64,000 nucleotides of DNA. Source: Notamacropus eugenii (Eukaryota; Chordata; Mammalia; Diprotodontia; Macropodidae). Of the stretch, positions 46,790 through 56,892 are shown in pieces (position 1 is the first letter of the stretch; each line of letters begins with the position of its first letter). The stretch spans positions 114,534,744 through 114,598,743 of the forward strand of contig NC_092874.1 of NCBI RefSeq assembly GCF_028372415.1. Direction: 5' to 3'. The notes beneath the pieces were generated by a model. It saw nothing but the letters and a program-made list of their open reading frames with translations. It did not search any database and was not told the DNA's origin. Both the position numbers and the translations under genes were made by a program.

Positions 46790-47028
46790 AAGCTAGGTAG
46801 TGCAGTAGATAGAGCACTGGGCATGGAGTCAGGGAGACCTAAGTTCAAATGCAGCCTCAGACACTTACTAGCTGGGTGACCCTGGGCAAGTCACTTACCC
46901 TGTTTGCCTCAGTTTTCTCATCTGTAAAATGAGCTGGAGAAGGAAATGGCAAACTTCTCTAGTATCTTTGCTGAGAAAACCTTCATTGGGGTCATAAAGT
47001 GTTGCACACAACTGAACAACACCACCAC
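46790..47028 (+). repeat. Marsupial tRNA-derived SINE, full length
   Basis: AGCTAGGTAGTGCAGTAGAT through CACTTACTAGCTGGGTGACC to TTGGGGTCATAAAGTGTTGC and ACAACTGAACAAC. The best full-length reference copy in the window. Confidence 0.9.
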
Positions 47029-47394
47029 TGAAATCTAAACTAACACTGCAAACCTAAACCAACAACATCTCATATCAATAATCCCTTACCTTCTCAAGGA
47101 AAGTGGAAAAATGCGGCTCTTTATCTTTCCTTAGGGCCCAAGCTTGGCCATTATAATTACATAGCTTTCAACATCCTTTTATTATATGCAGCTGCAGAGG
47201 TTTTAGTATTTTCTTGGTTCTGCTTAATTTACTCTTAAGCTCCTGATCGTTTTAGCAACTCTTTTCTCCCCCTTAAGAAAAGGCTCTTGGGAGTTCACTC
47301 TCAGCTTTTTTCTCTGGCTCCTCTTAATCACAGAGCCATGGAATTTGAAAGTTGGAAGGAATTCCAGAAGCAATCTATCTAGGCCACAGCTTTT

Positions 47395-47545
47395 TGGCCT
47401 GGACAGCAAAAATTTGTTTTTAAAAATATTTTGATATATGTCAAAATGGGCTCCTTTGTAGTTCATTGTGTTTTATTTTATGCACCTAAAGACGTCATTC
47501 TGGGATGGGGTCTGTAGGTTTCACCAGAGTGCCAGAGGAAACTAA
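47395..47545 (+). mobile_element. hAT-like fragment related to 18,641-18,862
   Basis: TGTGTTTTATTTTATGCACC, GACGTCATTCTGGGATGGGG, TAGGTTTCACCAGAGTGCCA parallel the other copy. Confidence 0.45.
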
Positions 47546-47889
47546 GGCTTCAGAATTAGGTGAGGTGTTCAAGGTCACATAGCTAAGAAGGGGGCAAAGC
47601 TCCAGGCTAGGGCCCAAGACTTCTTCCTCCTAGTCTGTTGTCCTTCCTCCTTTCTATCACTGCCTCTCCCTTCTACGGATTTTGTCTCTAGTCAATCTCT
47701 ATTCTATTTCTGTTCTTTGTCTTTTATATTCTTCTTTGCACAATGACAGATTGCCACTAGTGCAGAATCACTTCAGGCTCCAGTATAGTTCCTTAGCCCC
47801 CACCTTCTCCCTTTCTGGGAGGCAGGCAGCTCAGGGCTAGGATGAGGGGAGTGTGTAACAGCATGATCAAGCTGCTTCTCTCTGGGCAG

Positions 47890-48046
47890 GTTCTGTTGGC
47901 TCTTTCCATTTCTTGGATCATCTGCTACGTGCTTACTGTCACCAACGTCTTCCCCTCGGCCTCTTCAGCATACGGGTATTTGGCCCGTACAGACACCAAA
48001 GGCGACGTTCTGTCCCAGGCCCCTTGGTTCCGCATCCCTTATCCAG
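47890..48046 (+). CDS. SLC23A4: SLC23A4 exon 7: TM7 and loop before TM8
   Basis: 157 bases, residues 261-312 plus one base of Gly313. VLLALSISWIICYVLTVTNV is TM7. AYGYLARTDTKGDVLSQAPW, then FRIPYP, is the very conserved extracellular segment (Ala-Arg-Thr-Asp in all SLC23 proteins). Acceptor CTCTGGGCAG, donor GTATGG. Confidence 0.95.
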
Positions 48047-49345
48047 GTATGGGCAGTTGCTCCTATTCCTGCCGAGTGGAAATCCTCAGGTGTGAGGAGA
48101 AACAGCATTGAAGGACAATGTCCTGGGGTAATGGAATGGGCCTTCCTGGCCTTCCCCCACTTCCCCAAGAGCCAGTGACTCCCCAGGGCAGTGTCTGGCT
48201 GGATGTCACTGTGTCCCCAAATGCCATTTTGATATCAATCTGGCCTTAGAAATATGAGGCCAGATGGGACAATAAGGGCACAGGGTGGAATATGAGGGTA
48301 GGCATATACCAGAGGCGGGTATGGTAAAGGGGGGGAGCGGAGTAAGGGCTCTTCCTGAGAACTCTGAGAAGGCTCAGTGTGTCCTAAAAAACTCCAGACT
48401 AAACCAGAGTCCAGGTTCCCTTTAGAGTGAATTTGACACTGGATTTCTTTGGAAACCGAGTCCTTTGTGAGTAACTGTTGTCTCCAAGGTAGCAATTCCT
48501 TAGACTGGGACTCACAGGACTTCAGATCATATATCCTTCCCCCTGCTCCAGGCATACCCCACTGTTGAGTCTATACTTCCCTAACTTACTCAGAATCAGA
48601 CAAACCTTGGGGGTGTAAGAGACTAAATGGGAAGGGAAGAAGGAAAGATAATCCTCTCTATATCTCAGTTCCGTCTGAACCCCTGGGAGGTAAAAATGGA
48701 GTAGCACTGCTTAGAACTAGGACCCTAATCCTTGAATTTGGTCAGTTCTGAAGAAATAAGGTCAATTGGGTCAATTCTGCCACAGCCCGGGGTCCTTGTT
48801 GAGTTTGTGAAGGAGAGTTCCTAATTGCTAAGAGGTCAGGAATTTATAGTTTATGACAGGAAGGACAATCCCAAGTAAGAGCTTCTCAGATGCTATCCCG
48901 AGAAGGGCCTGACTTCTGGTGCTTTCTGTCACTACTGAGCTCTGATGACTGGCCAGCTGCTTTCCCCTCCAATAACTAGGAGGATTATGATAAGACATAT
49001 TCCAAAGGCCCTGTTGAATTGAAGGTTGCTTATCCAATAGAGTGTTTGTGGAAGATTTTTAATTTTTCCAGGAAATGCCCATAATCTCATTTTATTCTTA
49101 TGCCCCAGGTATTATTATGCCATTGTGTAGCTCGGATGTCTGTTGGGCCTCAGACCTACATGTCTTACTCCAAGTCCGCATATCTTATATTCACTTTGTA
49201 TTGGTTTAACCTAGATTCACAAACGCATGCCTCCCCCAGACAATCAGATTTTCCAGAGCCTGGAAGTGGAGGGAAGGTGGAGAGATGAGTCTGATGTGGG
49301 GTTAATGTCCCCTAAATTAATTGCTTGTCTGTATTCAATTCCTAG

Positions 49346-49599
49346 GGCAATGGGGAGTTCCAACCATCAGCTTGGCTGGAGTGTTTGGCATCACTGCTGC
49401 GGTGATCTCCTGCATGGTGGAATCAGTGGGATATTATCATGCCTGTGCCCGGCTCATAGGAGCTCCACCCCCTCCAAAACATGCCGTCAATCGGGGTATT
49501 GGTATTCAGGGAATTGGCTGCCTTGTATCAGCAGTGTTGGGGAGTGTGAATGGGACCACCTCCTTCTGTCAGAATATTGCTGCACTGGGCATCACCAGG
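49346..49599 (+). CDS. SLC23A4: SLC23A4 exon 8: TM8-TM10 with NAT signature
   Basis: 254 bases, residues 314-397. It holds the substrate-binding core: Glu338 of TM8 (family Glu-Ser-x-Gly-Asp), the APPPPKHAVNRG loop and the NAT signature QNIAALGITR at 388-397. The consensus is [QEP]-N-x-G-x4-T-[RKG]. Gln388 is typical of nucleobase carriers. Two hallmark positions differ: Tyr342 replaces the Asp four residues after the Glu, and Ala391 replaces the signature Gly. Both are one-base changes from the usual codons. Acceptor TTCCTAG, donor GTAAGG. Confidence 0.96.
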
Positions 49600-49789
49600 G
49601 TAAGGTTATTTGGGTTGCCACATCAGCCAGTGTTTGACCAACTAAACTGAAGTTCTGACACAGAAAGCAGTTGATGAATCATAGGATTACAGATTTTAGA
49701 CACTCAAGTTAACCTTAGAGGCCATCTAATCTAATCTTCTCATTTTAAAGGCAGGTGCACTGAGAGCCACAGAGTAGGGAAAGGGACAA

Positions 49790-50040
49790 GAATGTATTAC
49801 TTGCCTACTGTGTGCCAGGCATTATGTTATCCACTTTACAAATATTATTTTATTTGATCTCTAAAACAATCCTGGGAGATAAATACTATTATCATCCCTA
49901 TTTTACAGTTGAGGAAAGTGAGGCAAACAGAGGTTAAGTGACTTAACCAGTGTCATATAGCTAGTAAGTGTCTGAGGCCAGAGTTGACCTCAGCTCTACT
50001 TGACTTCAGGCTCAACACACTATCCATTGTGTCACCTAGC
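49790..50040 (-). repeat. MIR-type SINE, reverse
   Basis: CTTGCCTACTGTGTGCCAGG, CCCTATTTTACAGTTGAGGA, AGCTAGTAAGTGTCTGAGGC, CACTATCCATTGTGTCACCT. Confidence 0.8.
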
Positions 50041-50097
50041 AGTGTCTGGGATTAGGTGATTTGCCCAAGGTTGCACAAATATTAAGGGGAAGATTTG

Positions 50098-50312
50098 TTG
50101 TGGTTGTTGCTCAGTGATTTTTCAGGTGTGGTTGACCCTTTTGGGTTTTCTTGGCATCTCCTTTTCCAGCTCATTTGACAGATGAGTAAACTGAGGCAAA
50201 CAAGTGATTTGCTTGAGGTCAAAGAGCTAGTAAGTGCCTAAGGTTGGATTTGAACTCAGGTCGTCGTGACTCCAGGCCCTGGTGTTCTCTTCAATGCCCC
50301 CACTAAGGGACA
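50098..50312 (-). repeat. Marsupial tRNA-derived SINE, reverse
   Basis: TTGACCCTTTTGGGTTTTCT, GACAGATGAGTAAACTGAGG, GGATTTGAACTCAGGTCGTC. Confidence 0.85.
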
Positions 50313-51169
50313 GAACCAGGATTCAAAACCTGAGTTTTTTACTTCAAATTCAATACTCTCTCCATGATAGCATGTTACCTCCTGTCATATTATGGTCTTT
50401 AAAAAGAAAGTTTTGATTTTGGTAACCATACTGGTGACTCATTGCAGCCCATTTAATGGAGAAAGAAAGAGAAGATGACCCGGTGGTCTTAGTGTTACCC
50501 AGAATGAACATATGCAATTCTTCAATGCCAGATGAATAAAGAAGAACAGATGACTCTGTCAGGATCAGTCAGCTAGCATTTATTAAACACCTACTGTATA
50601 CCAAACACTGTACTAACCTTTGGGAACATAAATATAAGTAGAGAGAAAGCTACCCTTCAGGGACTGTACATCCAAATGGACAGGACAGCACATAAAAAGA
50701 GACTGTGAAGGAGTAGGGAGACAAAGGCACCAGAGGAGAGATGGTAGAGAAATCCTGAGTGTGGAGTGGAAAACAATGAAATACTGTTGGCCTGGGACCC
50801 GAGCCATGCAAATCAGAGGGGGAGGGTACTGCCAATATGCCCATTCCAGGACTGGGGCATCATGGAGGAAGTCCTGAGTATGGTCTGGAGGGGAACGATA
50901 ACCTTCATTGGCTAATGGAGATCCAAAATCTTATCATTAGCAGGCAACTAGCATGATTGTAAATATTGACAACAGGTCTACTGCTTAATGTGGCATCTAT
51001 GAACTCCTGAGTGAATTGGGTTTAACGCTTGGTCTTTGAGCAATAAATCTAGGCAGGAAACCCAAAGGAAAAAAGGCAGCTTCTAGCCATGGCAGTGTAC
51101 CTCCCCTGGGTAGAGCACCCCAGGCAAGGGTGGAGAGGAGAGAGAGGAGCTGCTACTCACTCACAGGCT

Positions 51170-51245
51170 GTGTTTATCCTTGGTTCTCGAAGAGCACCAT
51201 GACATCAAGATGATGACATGACTTGCAGTTGACTTTGATTTGAGT
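51170..51245 (-). mobile_element. RTE/RTESINE 3' fragment
   Basis: TATCCTTGGTTCTCGAAGAG and CACCATGACATCAAGATGAT match the start of the copies at 31,988 and 53,690 in the same orientation. Confidence 0.6.
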
Positions 51246-51390
51246 GAGTGGGGGCTGGTATATGGTTCCCTTTTCTCTTTCTTTGATATTGTGGGAGTAT
51301 GGACCTAGGAGTGGTATTACTGAGTCAAAGGGTGTACAGATAGTTCTTAATCTCATCCTCTCTAATCTCTGGGAGTTTACCACTTCAACA

Positions 51391-51416
51391 GTCTCTGTCT
51401 CTGTCTCTTTCTGTGT

Positions 51417-51464
<48 letters not shown>

Positions 51465-51705
51465 CTCTCTCTTTTTGTCTCTGTCTCTTTCTCTTTCTGT
51501 CTCTACCTCCATCTCTGTACCTCTTTCTATATATGTGTCTCTCTATGTCTCCGTCTCTTTTTTGCTTAATGTTTGTCTCTCTTTCAGTCTGTCTGTGTCC
51601 CTGTGTGTATGTCTCTCTGTCTCTGTCTCTTTCTCCTTCTGTCTCTGTTTCTCTCTGTTTCTCTTTCTCTGTCTCTGTCTCTTTCCTTCTGTCTCTGCCT
51701 GTTTG
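51391..51705. repeat. CT/GT-rich low-complexity tract with (TG)n core
   Basis: A (TG)n core at 51,412-51,463 flanked by about 240 bases of irregular TCTGTCTC repeats. Confidence 0.95.
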
Positions 51706-52493
51706 TCCTTGAAGACAATATTGTAGAGAACAGCTATCACACTCTGACTGGTCACTGCCCTTGGAAATCTTAGCACAACATAGAACATGAGTATGCAAAT
51801 GAATACTCAGTTTTTACCCTTGAGGAGCTTATGATCTAATTGGAAAGAGCAGTTAGATGGCTAGATATATAGGAAGATATAGATATAGACACAGTCATAG
51901 GCATAGATATAATTATAAACATATAAAGAAATATAGATAGATATAGGTACATACATGCACATATGTAATATAGTAGAAAACCCTTACAAACCTGTGTTTG
52001 AAGAAATGTAAGATCATATAGTTAACAGTATGCATATGTTATGAGAGAACGTGGAGCACAGGACTAATCCTAGGAAGATCAAATTAACCCAGGGAGCCTT
52101 TTTAATGTGGTGCCAATCACTGAACAATTATTCATTTGGTACATGTTGTGTGCCAGGTATTGTGCTAGGCCCTAGGGATATAATCTCAAAGACAGAAACA
52201 ATCGTTATTCACTGAGATTATGTTTTGAGATGACACAGAGAAAATATACAAATGGACAGGGAATTGGAGCTCAGAGTTTTTCCGGCATCCTTTCCAATTC
52301 TCTTCCTTGGAGGCAGAATGGGGTGGTGATTTAGGTTTATGTCTGCTTCATCTCCATATTGCTTTAGTAGAGTTGTTCTAGTAGAAAGACCCACCCCAGA
52401 CCCACCCCAACAGAAGCCCTTTGGGTGTTCAGTATCCTCACAGGTTAGCTGATCCTCAGTTCTCCTGTTTCTTGCCTTTCCCTTTGACTGTAG

Positions 52494-52658
52494 GTGGCAA
52501 GCAGGAGGGTGATCATTTTTGCTGGCTGTGTGCTGCTTCTGATGGGCGTCTTTGGGAAGATTGGGGCTGCATTTGCCACCATTCCAAGCCCTGTCATTGG
52601 GGGTATGTTCCTAGTAACGTTTGGAGCCATCACAGCAGGGGGAATTTCTTATCTACAG
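52494..52658 (+). CDS. SLC23A4: SLC23A4 exon 9: TM10 end to TM12
   Basis: 165 bases, phase 0 both ends, residues 398-452. VASRRVIIFAGCVLLLMGVF and GKIGAAFATIPSPVIGGMFL match the SLC23 pattern Gly-Lys-x-x-Ala-x-Phe-Ala-x-x-Pro-x-Pro. The pattern Pro-x-x-Gly-Gly-Met marks the gate-domain helix. Acceptor GACTGTAG, donor GTAAAG. Confidence 0.95.
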
Positions 52659-53253
52659 GTAAAGAAAGGCATCTTTTCAGTTCAATTCAACATTTCTTAG
52701 CAAGGCACTAAGTCCTGACCTTAAGACAGTCTGCTTTTAAAGAATTACAGAAACATTTTGCCTCTTGAAATACATTTTTTGGAATCTGGGTTATGAATGA
52801 TAGAACTGGGGTTAAGAGGAAGTTCTCCTAACTATGTAAACCACAGTGCCCCACCTTTCAAGTGACAGTGGCCAAATTTGGAATTTCCCCGTGGGAGAAA
52901 AATGGCTTAGATTAAACAAAACAAAAACAATGGTAAAATAAATACTGACTTTTCACTTTTCAGACAGTTAACTCCTAATATCCCCATGAAGATTAAGTGA
53001 ACGATTATGCTTCCAGAGTACCCAAGCAGGAATTTGACATGATGGCATGATAAACAGTGCTCTCCACCCCTACCCCCTGTGCCATCCCCATCCTGTGCTT
53101 AGATATTCCACTTGGCTTCTAATTTGCAGAGAGGAGGGTACCTGCTTTTCCCAGGTTCTCCCCTCACCCCTCTACATCCCAAGTAATTGCTGCCAGTTTT
53201 GAGGAGGAGACTCTCCCTTGATGGTAAGAGGACTGGATTCCTTCTCCCTGCAG

Positions 53254-53362
53254 TATGTGGACATGAACTCTTCCAGGAACCTCTTTGTCTTTGGCTTCTC
53301 CATCTACTGTGGACTGACCATTCCTAACTGGGTGAACAGGAATCCAGAACAAATCCAGACAG
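53254..53362 (+). CDS. SLC23A4: SLC23A4 exon 10: TM12-TM13
   Basis: 109 bases, residues 453-488 plus one base of Gly489. YVDMNSSRNLFVFGFSIYCG, then LTIPNWV, is highly conserved (VDMNSSRNLFVLGFS in SLC23A1). Acceptor CCCTGCAG, donor GTGAGG. The following intron is only 168 bases. Confidence 0.95.
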
Positions 53363-53530
53363 GTGAGGATCTGCTGAGTCCATAGATGACCAAGTTTCTC
53401 TCTCCCTAATATTGTAACCTGGTTGGTATGGTGAGGATCAAGGCTCAGAGAGGCCTGGGTTGTTGGACTCCACCCTGTGGAAGGTCCATAGTTTCTCTAT
53501 CTCATTCTTTTCCTCTTCTGTCCACTGTAG

Positions 53531-53626
53531 GAATTATCCAGTTGGATCAAGTCATCCAGGTTCTGCTCAGCAGTAGCATGTTTGTGGGTGGATTCCTTGG
53601 CTTTGTACTTGACAATACTCTTCGAG
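53531..53626 (+). CDS. SLC23A4: SLC23A4 exon 11: TM13-TM14
   Basis: 96 bases, completing Gly489, coding residues 490-520 and giving the first base of Gly521. IIQLDQVIQVLLSSSMFVGG and FLGFVLDNTLRG match the last membrane helix of SLC23 proteins (Phe-x-Leu-Asp-Asn-Thr). Arg520 stands where Pro is usual. Acceptor CCACTGTAG, donor GTAATG. Confidence 0.95.
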
Positions 53627-53689
53627 GTAATGTTGGCTATCACCACTTCTTTCTAACAGCATGTCTGGAAAACTTCTCAGAAGATAGGT

Positions 53690-54290
53690 TCTTCTTCTTA
53701 TTTGTCCTTTATTCTCCAAGAGGACCATGACATCAGGAAGGAGATGTCATGACTTAAAAATGAATTGAATTTAAGTGAGGAAAGGCTGTGCAAAGTTACC
53801 AGCCTCACATTCTCCTCTGGAGCCATGTGGGTCCAGTAGCAGGACATAGATCAAGACAACTGGTGATGACCCTAGATGAAGTGAGAGGCCTTGGCCTTTT
53901 TAAGCTAAGGTCTTTCCCAAGTCTAAGTTTGTCTGAGAAAATGCCCATTCAATGATTAAGGCTAGGTAAAAAATGGCTTCTTTTACCTAGTCAAAAAAAA
54001 TCAATCTGGGAGGTGAAGACCCTTAGAGTTTCTGGTCAAAACAGAAATAATTGTTAATTACACTCACTCGTAGCCTTGAGAATCCAAACAGTGACCAAGT
54101 AAGGCTTGGACTGGGACCTATTGTTGGCCAATCAATGAGAGCCAGAATGATTTGAGGTTAAGGCATAAAAAAGAAATCTAGTCTGTAAATCCCAAGATAT
54201 ATTGCTAAGTTTCAGCAGAGTACCCACAGGTAAGGGTATGATTCCCTATGAAGTTGAAGGGAGGGAGATGATCCTCAGAGGACAGGCATA
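53690..54290 (-). mobile_element. RTE-mobilised short element (RTESINE-like), uninterrupted copy
   Basis: TTGTCCTTTATTCTCCAAGA, TGTGCAAAGTTACCAGCCTC, GAGGCCTTGGCCTTTTTAAG, CAATCAATGAGAGCCAGAAT and AAGAAATCTAGTCTG: the same order as 31,988-32,650 but without the hAT insertion. Lies in SLC23A4 intron 11. Confidence 0.7.
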
Positions 54291-54889
54291 TGCCCACAGG
54301 ACCCCCTCCTGGTCTCCATTACCCATAGTCAACAAACATCGACTGAAGCTTGTCCTATGTATTGAGGGCAGAAGAGGTAGAAATGAAGAGAAAAGACTCA
54401 TGACACCAGCTCTATAAAGACTGTACTATCTAGCTAATGAGATGACTCACATGTAGTTGAGTAAAATAAGCACCCGGCTACCTTCTCAGGACAAACCAAG
54501 AATGTAAGTGCTGAAGGGGTACCAAGATAGGAATACATGATCCAATGCAGTCAGTTGTTTTTGGCTTCCTGGACAATTTTATGGTGGGAAGAGGGCTAAA
54601 TTATGTGGCATAGAGCAAGGAAGAAGCTCCAGGAAGCAAGAGGAAGAGTGTATACAGAAGCACAGAATGGTGAAATAGCTGGTTTGCTATAGAAGTAAGA
54701 AAGAATGGAGTCCAGTCCCATCCCTGATATTAACTAGGAGGGCAACCTTAGAAAAGTAACTGCATTTCTTTGAGTCTTGGTTTTCCCATCTGGGTGAAGT
54801 GAAGGGGTCAGGCCAAATTATCTTTAAAGTATTTTCTAGCTCTAAACATCTGTGATTTCAAACAACTCTTAGTCCCACTTAAAGGTCAT

Positions 54890-54985
54890 AAGGTCATAGT
54901 TCTAGAACTGCAAGGGTCTTCATCTAGTTCAGCCCCGTCATTTTGCAGAATAGGAAACTGAGGCCATCTAGTACATCTTCTTTAC
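54890..54985 (-). repeat. MIR-type SINE fragment, reverse
   Basis: TCATAGTTCTAGAACTGCAA and ATTTTGCAGAATAGGAAACT, then GAGGCCATCTAG. Confidence 0.45.
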
Positions 54986-55097
54986 AGGGCTCTCCCAACT
55001 GGATCTATCCCAAAGAATGCAGTTCCCTACCATTACCACACAGGTTACAGATCCATAGGGCTTGGCCCATTTTTGACTTCTTATTCCCTCTTACTAG

Positions 55098-55360
55098 GAA
55101 GTCAGGAAGAAAGAGGACTCATAGCATGGAACCAAATACATGAGGACTCAGAGGACACCCTGAATGTCTCAGAGGTCTACAACTTCCCTTTTGGGATTGG
55201 CACCAGATTCTGTGCTGCTTCTTGGCTCTGGCGTATCCCCTTTTGGCCCAAGCCAGAACATGGAGGGAAAGTAATGAGAAGGGAGCATAGTCTTAATGAG
55301 GAGAGTGGTCAGATTTCAATGGAATTGAGAGAGATGTTGGATGTTGAATTGAGAATGTAA
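55098..55360 (+). CDS. SLC23A4: SLC23A4 exon 12: cytoplasmic C-terminus and stop
   Basis: 263 bases, residues 522-607 and TAA. It begins SQEERGLIAW (SPEERGLIQW in SLC23A1), continues with EVYNFPFGIGTRF (family Tyr-Asp-Phe-Pro-Ile-Gly) and RIPFWPKPE, then a charged tail rich in Glu/Arg. Acceptor CTCTTACTAG. The tail length is normal, with no sign of truncation. Confidence 0.94.
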
Positions 55361-55845
55361 AGAGATACTTCTTCCCCACTTCAGGGCCATTCCAGAAGAT
55401 ACAGGTTTGATAGGCCTCCATTGTTCGGATGGACACCTTATAGCACTTTCTTCACTGGTGGGGTTAAATAGATGTTCAACTGTAATCATCAGCCATGTTC
55501 AAACTAGTTATTGATTCACCCATGCACAAATCCTTTTTGCATGCCCCATTTCCCATCTATAGTATAAATTTGATACGTGTATCCTGAAATCTACAAAGCA
55601 TTAACTTTATTATTGACAAGTTTTGGAGGGGGTGTGTGACGGGATTAAAACTGTAATGTTGAAATTGTCTGTTTTTCTTTATTAAAGCCGAGTCCTCTCT
55701 TCCCAAGGGGTGGTGCTGAGAGGGTACGATCTGATTTGAATAGGGCTCTGGACTTTTCCCAATATCCTGACTAATGTGGAAGAGCAATAACTATCATATA
55801 ATTTGTTTTGTTTATCTGTTTTTAATAAAAGAAATGAAAACCATC
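55361..55845 (+). terminator. SLC23A4: SLC23A4 3' UTR with poly(A) signals
   Basis: Noncoding, following the stop. ATTAAA lies at 55,681-55,686 and a canonical AATAAA at 55,824-55,829. Cleavage is expected about 15-25 bases after the latter. The end near 55,845 is estimated, not seen. Confidence 0.6.
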
Positions 55846-55849
55846 CTCA

Positions 55850-56640
55850 TGACTTAATTGGTTCAAAGGACTAAGATGCAGGCCACTGATGTAGCTTCTT
55901 GGTGGCTTAAGTAAAAAACCAGCTCACCAGAGGCAGGAATTGTTCTGCCTCAGACCTGACAGTCATGGCAGCATGGCCAACACAGACAGAAGGAGACTGA
56001 AATGGAATCAACCCTGTATCCTTGCTGAGTATCCTTTCCATGCTATGGCTAAGCACCCCTCCTTTTGTTAAATGGTCCACAAGTGTCTAGTTTCATTCTA
56101 GTTCCAAACCTGAAGCATAAACCCAGCCTGAGCCAGGTTCAGATATCAGCCCCTAATTTCCTACCTTCTAGCTTTTTGCTGCAACAACTTCTCCCTCCCT
56201 AGAAGATAAAGAGAACTAGAAAGGTAGACTGTGATTCCATAGTGGGGTGCAAGTCAGCTCTTGGGAATATTCTCACCAGTGCCCATGTTCCATCTGAAAT
56301 TCAGGTATCCCAGGTCCTTGATAGCTATGCCTCCCTTCAGTTGAATTCAATGGATATGTATTAAATCCCTACTATGCCCGAGAAATGGTGCTCATTGTTG
56401 GGGATGCAAAGATAGAAATGATAAAGAACACGCTGCGGTCTAATGGAAGGTGGAATTGAGTAACATAAATTACCGTGACAAAGAGAAATAAATGTGGAAG
56501 GAAAGGTCTGAGTAAAGTACTGTGAAAAATTTGAGGAACACATACACACACACACACACATGCATGTGTGTGTGTGTGTGTGTATGAATACCCATGTGAA
56601 TCTTTATATTGTATAAGAACTTTTCCCCTCTCCACCTAAA
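55850..56640. other. Intergenic gap between convergent SLC23A4 and STRA8
   Basis: No coding exon recognised. It holds an old interspersed fragment near 56,340-56,530 and the CA/TG palindrome at 56,544-56,581. The two genes transcribe toward each other across this interval. Confidence 0.5.
56544..56581. repeat. 38-bp perfect CA/TG palindrome
   Basis: A (CA)n run meets a (TG)n run at a central TGCA, giving 19 bases on each side that pair exactly. It can form a cruciform or Z-DNA. It lies between two convergent gene ends. Confidence 0.85.
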
Positions 56641-56820
56641 AGAAGACACAGTTCACTCACAGACCAAAACTTAAGGTTTACATTTAAATACTTTATCAAT
56701 AGTCAGATCCTAAGACCATTCCCAGGAAAGTCCACCCCAAAAACCCTCAGATGGAGTTGTGGGTGTGATCTCAGCTTTCAGCAATGCATTTAACCATGAA
56801 CATTCCCCAGTCTTCCTCTC
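56641..56820 (-). terminator. STRA8: STRA8 probable 3' UTR
   Basis: Sequence downstream of the STRA8 stop on the minus strand. No AATAAA is seen. A weak GATAAA variant lies at 56,692-56,697, so the poly(A) site is uncertain. Confidence 0.35.
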
Positions 56821-56892
56821 TTATAAGTCCTCATCAAAGGTTTCAGTGCACCTTAGCATCACGGTCTCATCATCAAGTGGGATGGCTTCTTC
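56821..56892 (-). CDS. STRA8: STRA8 last coding exon (C-terminus, LxCxE motif)
   Basis: 72 bases on the minus strand, phase 0, 23 codons plus TAA: EEAIPLDDETVMLRCTETFD, then Glu-Asp-Leu. I recognise it from the human STRA8 C-terminus, which I recall as MIMLQCTETFDDEDL. STRA8 is the retinoic-acid-induced germ-cell factor that drives meiotic entry. Leu-Arg-Cys-Thr-Glu is an LxCxE motif, the retinoblastoma-binding type reported for STRA8. Acceptor TTTTGCAG. The exon joins in frame to the one at 59,475-59,364. Confidence 0.9.
   Translation of the reverse strand, partial: EEAIPLDDETVMLRCTETFDEDL

Noticed and set aside
46790-46870. tRNA-like A and B boxes
   Set aside because: These are the tRNA-derived heads of SINEs, not functional tRNA genes; the same head recurs in many copies.
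51244-51798. Long frames of Cys/Val/Ser or Arg/Glu/Thr on both strands
   Set aside because: Produced by the CT/GT low-complexity tract.
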